This document shows, piece by piece, positions 13,370 through 23,632 of a stretch of 64,000 nucleotides of DNA (its first letter is position 1; each line of letters starts with the position of its first letter). The stretch is taken from assembly GCF_042453785.1 (NCBI RefSeq), contig NC_091674.1:25126001-25190000 (forward strand). Reading direction: 5' to 3'. The position numbers and the translations under genes are program-made. Origin of the DNA: Malus domestica. Lineage: Eukaryota > Streptophyta > Magnoliopsida > Rosales > Rosaceae. Below the pieces are notes generated by a model, which had not been told where the DNA came from, made no database searches, and was given only the letters and a program-made list of their open reading frames with translations.

Positions 13370-15011
13370 ATGGCTTCGGTAAATCATTTTCTTCCATTTC
13401 ATCTTCTTTTTTCATTCTTTAATTTCCCTCTTTTTTCTTTATACATATGTATATATGTTTGGAAATTTAGGGTTACAGATCGGGATATAATTTGCATATT
13501 TTGACCGAATTCTGTTCTTTTCCATTTTCTTATGTGAGTTCTTGAAAACTTCGTAGGACAGAAAAGATCAAGGAGAATATTGGATATTTTTAGGTTGTAT
13601 TTAGTTTTGTAGGAATTCAAGGTTTTCATTTGTAATGTACTAAAGGCCATGCATGTTCTTCCTATGATTAATTCCTAGCGTTGCAATGTATCATGTATGA
13701 CTGGAAACGTATGCATGGATAAACTTCCGTCGAGCCATTCTTTTCGTTTTTCCTTTTCAGCGCAAAATCATTGCCCCAAATCGATTTAATGATAACGATC
13801 GTAATGTGATACTCCTTACATGTTTCGATTGCAATTGAAATATTACAGTCTAGTTTGTTCATGATTCTTTCCTTAAGTTTATTGATTAGCACATCAGCAA
13901 GATAAATAGTAAATTCTAAGACCGGACGCAGTTGTTTAATGGCGCGCATACATGCAATTATGCAAGAAACGCGAAGGATTGATGTTGAGGGAAGGTGAAG
14001 GTTAGAGAAAATAAGGAGGTGAAGAATGGAGGGATATATGTGGCGACATTTTGATTTGGTTTCATCATCAAAACCATGTTTTCCGTCCAAATTTACAGAC
14101 CCATAGGATGTATATATGTGTATGTGTGCACGCGTGTGCATCTGTGTATATATAACCGACTAACAGGCAACAAAACATCAAGATGAGGCAGATCATCTAG
14201 CTAGTTTAGTGTAGCAGATACTAATGGGAGCTTGTTTTTTCTAAATTTCAGCAGGATAAAGGTCGGCCGCTGCCGAAGTTCGGGGAATGGGACGTAAATA
14301 ACCCAGCTTCAGCTGAAGGATTTACTGTTATCTTCAACAAGGCCAGAGATGAGAAGAAGACCAGCGCGGCTCAAGTGAAGATCGTCACCCCACGAAAAAA
14401 TGACGGCAGCCTAAGAAATGGTGCTGGATACAACACTGTCAATGAGCACTATCCCAAGTATCCTCCCCCAAAGGTAACAAACCCTAGAGAAGCTGCTCAT
14501 GAAATTTGAAATTTATATATGCTTCTGTTTGTATAGCCTGTTTGGAAGTGCTTCTTAGCTAAAAACGTTTTCAAATAACCAAACTTCTAATAACATTTGA
14601 CGGATAAAGTTAACAGTGCTTATGGGTTTTCAAGAGGCCATTTGGAAATGCTTATTTAAAAAAGCATGTCCGCTCTTAAGCAATTCTTCTGTTAGGAGCA
14701 CACTGAAATATTCAATAAAATTTTAAGTGTTTAAGAAATGCTTTATGATGAACACAGGTGTTGCTTCTAGAAAGCACTTGTAGTGCTTTTTCTGAACTCA
14801 TAAGTACTATTAGCTTTTTTTGTCAAGCAAAATTGACAAAGCTTTCGGTGATCTAAAAATGCTTTGAGTTATTTAAAAGCACTTTCATTTAGGCCATAAA
14901 AACATTTTAAGTGTTTTTTTAGAAGCGTAAGTGCTTTTTAAATGATCATTCAATTTCATTGACTCTATTTCGGATGGAATATTGCAGAAGAAATGGTTTT
15001 GCTGTGGCTGA
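13370..15011 (+). CDS. NOI / RIN4-family small protein
   Basis: Three exons, 13370-13378 (ATG GCT TCG only), 14252-14473 and 14988-15011, give 84 residues. The middle exon carries the NOI domain (PLPKFGEWDVNNPASAEGF followed by TVIFNKARDEKK). The last exon codes for KKWFCCG and a stop: a C-terminal Cys pair, the palmitoylation-type anchor that ties RIN4/NOI proteins to the plasma membrane. Family members are short immune-signalling adaptors cleaved by bacterial effectors such as AvrRpt2. A cleavage-like PKFGEW segment is present. The exon 2 acceptor is a tandem CAGCAG, so a form lacking one Gln is possible. The exon structure was assembled by eye and the first exon is inferred from its position. 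Confidence 0.85.
14535..14945. mobile_element. Possible hAT-like MITE in the last NOI intron
   Basis: The intron is filled with repeated AAGTGCTT and AAGCACTT words in both orientations. It begins near GCCTGTTTGGAAGTGCTTCT and ends near AGAAGCGTAAGTGCTTTTT. This looks like a degenerate terminal-inverted-repeat element. No target duplication could be assigned. Confidence 0.4.
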
Positions 15012-15858
15012 ACGAATCCACAATTGCTTATGGGGACGAGGTGATAATGCAAAAATAATAGGGTGGACTGGGAGGAGCTACAAACAACTTAAAGACGATT
15101 TTTCTTGTGCCCGGGAAAGATGTGGAACACCAAATCTCTCATATATATAAAGAAGAGTTTTTTTTTTTTTTCACTTATGCATTAATTCTTTTGGCTTTCT
15201 ATATCATAGGGATTCAACAGGAAAAATGAGGTACCGGTTGCCGACTGTCTGACGCAACAACACACTTCCCCTCCTTATATAGATATAAATATGTTTTGTT
15301 ACATATACTTGTGTGTAATGTAGAATGAAAAAAAAAAAAAAGATTGGTGAACATAAAAATTTGTAATATATGTAGAATTTTGTGGTTCTCAGTTTGATAA
15401 TTGGGCACAAGGAACATCACTTTATATATATATTATCATGTAATAAGAGTAAAATATATTTAATATATTACCTGGAGTTTACTGCTCACTTTTGTTGGGT
15501 AAGATTATGCAACAAACAAATCGAAGACAATTGAGAAGTGACCATAACCACAAAGCAAAGCTGAGAGGATACTCCCCGAATTTAACTTGTATTTTCTAGT
15601 AAGATTACATCAAACACGAAATATTTATATTTCCGGCTTCCACTAAGTTCTCACATCTGAAAAGCCGGTGGCAGCTAGGGGAGAAGGTTTGGTACATTTC
15701 CAAGACTCAACAACAAAGCGATTTCCCGTCCTTGGTGACAAGAATCCACTGCCCTAGTTGGCATTTCGTGCAAAACGCATTACTCAGGCTGTTGCGGAAT
15801 TGTGGCATCAGTTTAACTTCTACTTCCAGATGTCCGTACCCCGTTTGCTGTTTCCGAG
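15012..15858. other. Intergenic DNA between NOI and CCCH gene A
   Basis: The two genes converge here. The left part is NOI 3' sequence. The part from about 15660 upward is the 3' flank of gene A; it still resembles the longer C-terminal exon of E-type copies, but out of frame. No other gene is seen. Confidence 0.5.
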
Positions 15859-18800
15859 TCACAGAAAGGAACCTGATAATGACGGATGGTCAAATCTACA
15901 GGTTGGCCCAGAACTGCAAATGCCATAGCGGCTGTACTGTGTGCAAATGTTCTGACCCTGGATTGGAAACAAATTCAGGATGAAAATTTATGTAATTGAT
16001 GGCATGCAATAATGAAGCACAATAACTGATCAAACCGAGTATTTCATATAGGAGAGGCGTGAGAGAAACCGTTAGTTAAGAATCCTTCTATGTTGAAAGA
16101 GACATATCCATAACTTTCACTACAAATTATCTTTCACAAGGTCAATTTAGTCTCGGTAATATACATTCTCTTGGTACATTGCTAAAGTAAACAGTACCAT
16201 GAGTGACTTTTTAGAGTAAAAATGTCATTTTTCGTTAAAATGAACAATACCGGGAGTGTTTCGTTAAAACTAACCTACTTTCTGTGCTACCTGTATCACA
16301 AAGTGAAAAACCTTTTTGAGATCATAATCCATAGTTACGAATTCTGTATAAAAGGAACAGTTCGAAGAAGAGTGAACTTACTGGTCTTAAAGGGAGGCCC
16401 CTGTCATTGAGTGTACATGAGGGGGTCGCTGGAGTATGGTTTTTTGGATGGTGATATTGGCAATTAGATTTATTAATACAATCCCCTGTTTGAGCGAAAT
16501 AGAAGCAAACAGGATGCCCAGGTCGTTCTGGAAATTCTTCAGCTTGCTTCTGCTGTGCATATTGTCCGTAGTAGTTCGTTTCAGTCACTGAGTTGTTCAT
16601 AACATATGGCGGAGGTGGAGGTGCAGGCATGCCTCTATGTGGTAGATATGCTGGAGCCTAAACATGTTTTGGCCAATACAAAATTAAAGAGAAAAGCATG
16701 CTTTTGAAAATGCAAACGAAAACAGGCAATAATTCTATAAATTCTACAAAATAAAGGGGCTATTCTTACTTGTACCCACAAACTAATAGGGAACCCAAAT
16801 AAGAAGTCTAGACGTACCGATATGAAAACGTAAGCATATTACCACAACTGATGCAGACAACAATTTGTTATCAATATTCGAAATTTCAAAAATTTAACTT
16901 CTTTACAAATAATAATAGAATATCACATTAAGTTCTTAATGTAGGACCATATTATTAGTTTTATGAGCCGAACATGAATAAAAAGGCATGAGAATGAAAA
17001 GAAAAGAGGTCAAAACACAAGAAGATCCAACTATTATCCCAAAAAATACGGTAATTCGCATATCAAAAAGTGATTATAGTTATTTAAACCCAAGACTATA
17101 ATATGGGACTGATGACTAAAGTACCTGATAACCATTCCATTCTGTAGTTTCAGAATAAATGTCTTGAGATTTTGGCAGACCATGTGATGATGCAGGCCTA
17201 CCATTACCATATGCGGATTGCGGGCGAGATTCTCCGGCAGCTGTAGGATCAGGGTGGTTAAACTTGCAGTTTGTTTCATACTTGCAGGTGCCAGTTCGCA
17301 TATAGTAGGGACAATCTTTCTCCCCCTGTAATACGTTAAAACAATTATTCAGCAAACATATGGACACATTAAATAGCTCCAACAGACTAAGAAAATAAGC
17401 AAAGATAAAATCTTAAATCTTAAGCATCATGAATAAGCAAAGATAAAATCTTAAATCTTAAGCATCATGAATAGATAGTTATTCATTCCTCAAATTTTTG
17501 CAGATCAAATCTAGAGCTTACCGGACGAATTGGCAGGCCCGAAAAGTTAAGTTCCAGAGCTGGAGCTACAGAAGGTACCCCTACACGTCGTCCTGGGCTG
17601 ATGTAGTACTGCAACAAGCTTAAGTGTTATATTAAGATCATGAAACTGTTACTAGGCCACCATGTACGTTGCACAGATTTGAATATGAGGGTACAAAGGG
17701 AAAGAAACGTCATTGTCATTTAAAAACATAATTGTAATCCTGTATAAAAAAGGAAAATCTGATTGTAATGTAACAGCATACAATTGCCAAAACACATCGA
17801 CTATAAGTTGATCACGTTCAAGACCCTCATCATTCTATAGTTCACTACAAGATAAAAAAGGTTTAAGCTTGTATATTCACTTGTGCATTCTAACCTACTA
17901 GCTTTCAGATAACCATATCGAAAAACCCCATCGTCAAAACACAAGATAGTACTTGAAACCAAATATGCGAAGTAAAACAAAACTTAATGGTGCAAAACAT
18001 AAAAACCAAGCAATTGCAGTAAAAACCAGAACTTTGGATAGATAATAACCTCGCTTTCGGCCTGGTCTTGCTGCTTTTCCAACTCTTCTCTCAGCTTTGC
18101 CTTGTCCTTAGACACCTTCAAATCAATATGATAAAGTTCAAAACACCAAGAAACAGAAAGTGAGCACTAACAACACAAATACTTCCTGCAATCATACAAG
18201 GCCAGATGCATTAATGTCTCAAATACTAAATGCAGGCCCAAAGTCCCGATTTGTTTCGGACAAATTTCACCACAAAGATGCACGTGAAAGAAAAACATCA
18301 TCTTTAACAAATATGAAACGTGCCTCCATTTCGAGTCAATTCCGCAGACAGAGATCATCATCGTTGCATAATAAACTAACCGATTAACACATTCTTTACA
18401 CTACTACACATGCATACATGAATTTCTCAGCTAAACCAACGAAAGCTGAGGCCACGAAAACACGAAAAGTCTCAATCTTTCAACCATAAACATGCATAAG
18501 CAAATGCTAAATGAGAAACAAGAGAGATATACCTGCTTGTTTTTCCTTATCCGAGGGTGATTAAACTTGCAATTCGATCCGAACTTACAATTGCCAGTCT
18601 TCAGATAGTACGAACAGTCTTTAGCTTCGGGCCTCAATGGGTACTGATTCCTTCTGCTACTCTCCTCAACAACCTTCTTATCCACCTCACCGCCATTCTC
18701 ATTCCCTCCGCCGCCGCTTTCCCTCTCTCTCTCCTTCTCATTTTCCTTTTCACACTCTCTCCTCTTCTCTTCTTCTTCTTTTTCCTTTTCACACTTTCTC

Positions 18801-19318
18801 CTCTTCTCTTCTTCTTCTTTATCCTCCTTTTCCTTCAAACTCAATATCCCAATCTGATCAATGATGGAAGGATCGAAGCTCCGAATCTCATCGAGGAAGG
18901 CGGGGTCAGACTGAAGCTCATCAAGCACGGCGGGGTGGAGTTTCCGAATCCAATCAAGGAATTCAGAATCGAGATCGGATGGCGCAGGTGACGAAACAGA
19001 CGGCGGATTTAGAGGACCGTCGACTCTTTCAGAAATTTCCGAAGAGAAAGCAGGGTCGAAGTTCCTAATCACATCGAGGAAGGCAGGGTCGAGATTCCTA
19101 ATCTTATTGAGTATATCGGGGTCGACTGTCCGAATCCAATCAAGGATTTCACGCTCAAGATCGGACGGCGCAGGTGACGGAACAGACGTCGTCGGATTTA
19201 GGGGAACTTCGATGCCTTCAGAAAATTCCGATTTCCGTCCAGATTTGAAGTACTGATAAATTAATACCAGCACTGACACTGACACCGGTAGGGCAATACG
19301 CGCCGCTGAAAAAAACAT
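15859..19318 (-). CDS. CCCH zinc-finger gene A (four fingers, new N-terminus)
   Basis: Six exons on the minus strand: 19318-18533, 18115-18050, 17608-17522, 17325-17125, 16657-16382, 15957-15859. They give 504 residues. Exon 1 starts [20 protein letters not shown], a hydrophobic anchor-like helix, then acidic repeats built on [16 protein letters not shown], then a Lys/Glu-rich stretch and finger 1. Four C-x8-C-x5-C-x3-H fingers remain: [10 protein letters not shown].., [10 protein letters not shown].., [10 protein letters not shown].. and [10 protein letters not shown]... The finger that spans exons 2 and 3 in copy E is gone; exon 3 reads [16 protein letters not shown]. The protein ends SLSGSFL after finger 5 because of a frame change relative to E. 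Plant proteins of this type bind RNA or DNA. No internal stop is seen, so it could be functional. Confidence 0.82.
16183..16275 (-). mobile_element. Truncated MITE in the last intron of gene A
   Basis: The stretch with AACAGTACCATGAGTGACTT, then TTTTCGTTAAA and TTTCGTTAAAACTA is a partial reverse copy of the element at 44556-44709. Gene C lacks it at the matching place, so it arrived after the A/C duplication or was lost from C. Confidence 0.65.
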
Positions 19319-19559
19319 AGTTTTGTGCTGATGGCGGCGGCGGATGCGGCGGCGACGGTAGCTGAAACTGGGTTGCTAGGTTTTTGCTGTGAACTTGCAA
19401 CTAGCAACTACATTATGGAGGAAACAAACTCTCTCATATGATCAAAACATACTTTGACCGCCTAAATCAAAGTCTGCTTTGTCTAGAGGCATGTTTGGAT
19501 TGCTTTTCAATTCCAAAGCTACTTTAGTAAAAGTGGAGAACCTCCTAATAAAAGAATAA
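19319..19559 (-). promoter_or_regulatory. Leader and proximal promoter of gene A
   Basis: This stretch holds a GCC-rich leader (19331-19355) followed upstream by a block that recurs beside genes C and D. It carries GTAGCTGAAACTGGGTTGCT, the sequence that the chromovirus interrupts in front of gene C. It ends at the TAA target site of the second PIF-like MITE. Confidence 0.55.
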
Positions 19560-19911
19560 GGCTGGTTTGGTATTACTGTGTTTTGAAAAAAAATTGCTGT
19601 GAGAATAAGCGGCTGTGAAATAAATGCAGAGTGTTTGTTAGATTTTTTTGTAAAAGTGCTTTTGGAAAAGAAAAAAACAGTCTGATAATGGGTCTTTTCA
19701 TTAAAGGAGCATTGTAGCTCCGTGTGCTTTGAAAAATAGACAATTTTCCAAAGCTGCAAATAGCAGCTTCAGCTTATTCCTTTGATTTCAACTTATTCTC
19801 ACAGCAGCTTCCAAAATAAGCCATTTTTTTTCAGTTTACCAAACACCTAAAATCCTCACAGCTTTTTTTCATGGGTGCTTTTTTTTAAACACCTCACTCC
19901 CAAACCACCCC
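19560..19911. mobile_element. PIF/Harbinger-like MITE, copy 2
   Basis: A 352-bp element lies between TAA duplications (19557-19559 and 19912-19914). Its ends are GGCTGGTTTGG and, on the other strand, GGGGTGGTTTGG. It is the same family as 9660-10013 but inverted. It sits in the promoter of gene A; the promoters of genes C and D do not carry it. Confidence 0.85.
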
Positions 19912-20630
19912 TAACTTACATGGATCGAATACACTTTGTAATAGCGCATCAGTTTAAGCAAATATTGTTACAATGTAACGATATCTTAAATCGATGCGTT
20001 GACATATAACATCTATGTGTAGGCTGAGTACTCCTTTATAATAATACTCAAGATTTTGATTCGTTCTCATTCCGCCTCCCAATTAGTTTGATTAATCGTT
20101 CCAATTTCGAATTAATAAACGCGTTGTAAAAGTATTTTTAACTCTCAAATGAGATTTTCCACTTATTTCAGGCTGAGTCAACCCTCTTTACTCTCCATTT
20201 TGGTTGTCCTACAAACACGTTACTTAGTAATGTGGGTTTGTCTTTTACATTGGTGTTGTATATGCAAATTTAACCAATGTTACATGCAAGATAGACAATG
20301 CACGTAACGTCGCCGCAAGTTCGATACATAACAGAAGATCCCGGCGCAGGTTTTATCGAGCGAGATCAACAACCGAACCATTTGCGGTACTCGGGATAGG
20401 CAGCGACAACGAAATTGATAGGATATTCTCGACTTAAGTGTTTTCCGGTAATATGACAGATGAGAAATAATTTACAGGTTCCATTTCCCTTAAAATCTCA
20501 CAACTATAATGTTTGTGTCGTCCGGTGAAGAGGTCTGATACATTTCTAAGATTAAATTACCAAAAGAGAAAGATTACACATGTTTGAGTGATGCAAATCC
20601 TGTGCTCTAGGCAAGCATTTCATGCATAAC
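19912..20630. repeat. Duplicated flank downstream of CCCH fragment B
   Basis: This segment matches 32287-33162, downstream of gene D: both carry ACTTACATGGATCGAATACA, then GCGTTGACATATAA and the block around ATCCCGGC. A shorter part recurs at 37669-37963 downstream of E. It is a unit of the tandem duplication and contains no gene of its own. Confidence 0.8.
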
Positions 20631-21173
20631 TTACTGCACGGGCTGCGGCTGACTTGTAACATCAGTTCTGCTTCTGCTCCCAGCCATTCCTGCCCCGTTA
20701 GTGGTTGCCGAGTCACTGAAAGGAAGTTGAGGATCAGGACCAGATGTGGTTGAAGATGGTATATGTAACGGGTGGTCAAATTTACAAGCTGGCCCAAATT
20801 TGCAAATGCCATAGCGACTGTGATGTGTGCAAATGTTCTGATCCTGGATTTTGAAACAAATTTTGTGTGCGTGCAAACATGTAATATGCGATCAAACTGA
20901 GGCTCTCATAGAGCGGGAACAATTGTCCTCACATAGTATTTCATTTGTTTTACCTTCATGTATCACAAAGTGAAAACCTTTCTAAGATCATATTTCCGAA
21001 ATTATGAACTCGTTATAAAAGGCATGGTCAAAGAAGGGTGGACTTACCGGTCTCAAAGGCAGGCCCTTGTCACTGAGTGCGATTGGGGCGGCTGCTGCAG
21101 TGCAGTATGACTTTTTGGATGGTGATATTTGCAATTAGATTTAAACTTGCAATCCCCCGTTCTTAAGAAATAA
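20631..21173 (-). pseudogene. CCCH gene fragment B (3' end only)
   Basis: Only the end of an E-type copy remains. The last exon, 20843-20631, codes for finger 5 (CTHHSRYGIC..) and the long tail ending in SQPQPVQ. Before it is part of the penultimate exon, 21173-21048, starting within finger 4. Between them the frame is broken: a 5-base net gain after the finger 4 His (CTGCAG repeated) shifts the reading frame compared with copy E. Upstream exons are absent; homology stops at 21173, where insertion sequence begins. It cannot make a normal protein. Confidence 0.85.
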
Positions 21174-21215
21174 GGTACCGTTTGGTACGCAAACGGGACG
21201 GAACAGGATGGAATG
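21174..21215. mobile_element. Left half of an older insertion, split by the solo LTR
   Basis: GGTACCGTTTGGTACGCAAA and a following run of GGGACGGAACAGG words replace the missing upstream part of copy B. The matching GGGACGGAACGGAAC sequence continues at 23587-23620 on the far side of the solo LTR. The LTR therefore landed inside an older element. That element may have caused the deletion between copies B and C. Confidence 0.5.
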
Positions 21216-23581
21216 TGTGAAATTCCGTACTTAATTTGTCGTATATTATATTATCGAACATATGATTACCAAATTGTCCTTGAGGCATGAACGTTGATTT
21301 TCGTTGACCGTCTCGTCGTGACGCGTATTACTAATTTTCTTAATTTATTATTATCGTAGTCATCGACATGAACGCGTAGGCGTGAACGGATTCGAATTTG
21401 GAGTTATAACGAAAATTTTACATTACGAAACGTCAAACGTTTTTCGGATATTTTTGTGTTTCGTCTTTAGTGACGTTGTTTTGTGAGCCATAGGGCCCAC
21501 ATGTTTTCTTCATTTTTCCCCGTGACCCCTCTCTTCTCTCTTCCATCTATTATTTTCTGAACACTCACTCTCTCCCTCTCTACACTCTTGGCCATCTCTC
21601 AAACCAACCCTCCTAGAGGGGTTTCACTTAAACAAATCACACAACAACAACCTTGGTACCACCACCATCACCCCTATGAACTCACAATTGAAGGAGGACC
21701 CTCCAAACTCGCTGCACAGCGTTCACCACTGTTCACTGAGTTTTTCGACGAGTTTCCACCTTTTCCGGCGAAGGTAAGCCTTAAAACTTGTCCAAAAGTT
21801 GTAGATCGTGTCTTGGTGTATGTTTACAGGTAGTTTTGAGAAGTTTTGGTGATGTTTGGACGTAGGAATCTCACGGGGAAAGCTTTCATAGTTTTCCGGC
21901 GAAGACAACCACTTTCGAGCCATTTTCCGGCCGGACCACGACGAGTTAGCCATCAAGAAAGGTACCATTCTCTTCCTCTCATTGAGAAGTATGATTTTCG
22001 TTTTTTGAATCACTCGATGTCGTTGAGTATTGAAGAAGTTATGAACGTTTAAAGTTTACCTAGTTTCCGGCAAGTTCTCCGGTTTTCCCACGAACCAATC
22101 ACACTTCAGGCCATTTTTTGGCTATCTCCGGCAACCATTAGGCTTCCAAATAGGTATAATCTTGTTCGACACTTTCCTATCTTCATTTTATTTATTATGG
22201 GTCGAATTTGGTTAAGAAACGAGTGAGTTATGAAGCTTTGAAAATTACCCAAACTTCCAGGTAAAAATCCCAATTTCTGGTCTGAGCTCCGGCGGCTCGG
22301 CTCGACTCAACTTCAGCTGACTTCTCAATCAGCGTTAACCATTGACCGTCAACATTGACTTTTGGGTTGACATTTTCGGGTTTCGGTCGAGTCCCCTCCT
22401 AAATTAATTTCGACGTCCTAATTCCAAATATGCGCTCCGTTTTTCTAAATTCAATCGTTTTAGTAGAGTTTTATTAATTGATCCCTTTATGTGCTTAGGT
22501 GCATTTGTTAGTGGCAACCCCGTCCTTTCTACTTCGAACGACTCTTCAGCGACAAAGTATCTGTTAGTGGACCCCTTCCAAAATGCATGATTTTATTACT
22601 AGAGATGCATACATGAAAAACATGATTTTATGACTACGTTTTATGAAACGTTTATGAGTAAATTGGATTTACGCTTTGTGAAATATCATGCTTTATCAAA
22701 TTTATGTTTACTGAGATATTTATGAATATGATTTATTGATATGATGTTTGAGCTATTGAGTTCCGATAAGATATATTTTGGAAATATTATGTTCATGATT
22801 TCTGTGCTTACTTAGTGAATGATACTTATATATGCCTTCGGGCGGGTGATGAAGGGCCTTCGGGCGAATAATACTTATATATGCCTTTCGACGAGTGATG
22901 AAGGGCCTTCGGGCGGGCCGGTGATGAAGGGTCTTCGGGCGAGTGATACTTATATATGCCTTCGGACATGTGATGAAGAGCCTTCTGGCAAATGATACTT
23001 ATATATGACTTCAGGCGAATGAAATACCACTACTAAGCACACTATACATGATATATGTTTTACGAAGATTTTATGGCATGCTAGGGTTTTTGGGAAACCT
23101 ATTGCTTATTATGGTATATAAACTGAGGTTTAGTACGTTAAAGAATAACTGTTTTAATATTACATATATATAAACTTAGTCCACTCATGTTTTGTTTTGG
23201 GTCTCCTTAGGACCGAGGAATGAAACATACGACCCAAGCTACAAGGCATTCCCATATCTATGAATTTGTGTCCTTCTCTTTGCGTAGGACATCTCTTGTA
23301 ATCGCACCTTCTGATATCCCTTCCACTTGTATTTCGTATTAATAGTGTACTCTGAACATGTCATGCATTATTACTTTTAAATTGTTGGCAGTGAACTATT
23401 ATTATATTTTCTATTAAGGTTTGTACTTGAATATTACATTGCGTGGTTAAGCACGAAATTTATATGCATGTTTCACATGTTCTTGGCATATGCATTCAAT
23501 AAATGACTTGCGTCACCCTTGAGTGTCGGCGAGCACGTGGCCATCCCGTTGGCCTTTGGACACCGGGATCGGAGTGTGTCA
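21216..23581. mobile_element. Solo LTR, 2,366 bp
   Basis: The element runs from TGTGAAATTCCG to CGGAGTGTGTCA and is flanked by the 5-bp duplication GAATG (21211-21215 and 23582-23586). Its ends form a short imperfect inverted repeat beginning TG and ending CA. There are no polymerase genes, primer site or second LTR, so it is a single LTR left by recombination. It contains degenerate tandem units with GCCTTCGGGCG between 22830 and 23015. The region 21905-22260 matches the arms of the hairpin at 42779-43714. The parent family, with unusually long LTRs, is not identified. Confidence 0.82.
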
Positions 23582-23632
23582 GAATGGGACGGAACGGAAC
23601 AGTTGTTCCCTTCTGCATTTGCAGCTTCCGAG

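Noticed and set aside
22830-23015. Possible CRISPR-like array.
   Set aside because: Units are degenerate, spacing is irregular, and the context is a plant LTR.
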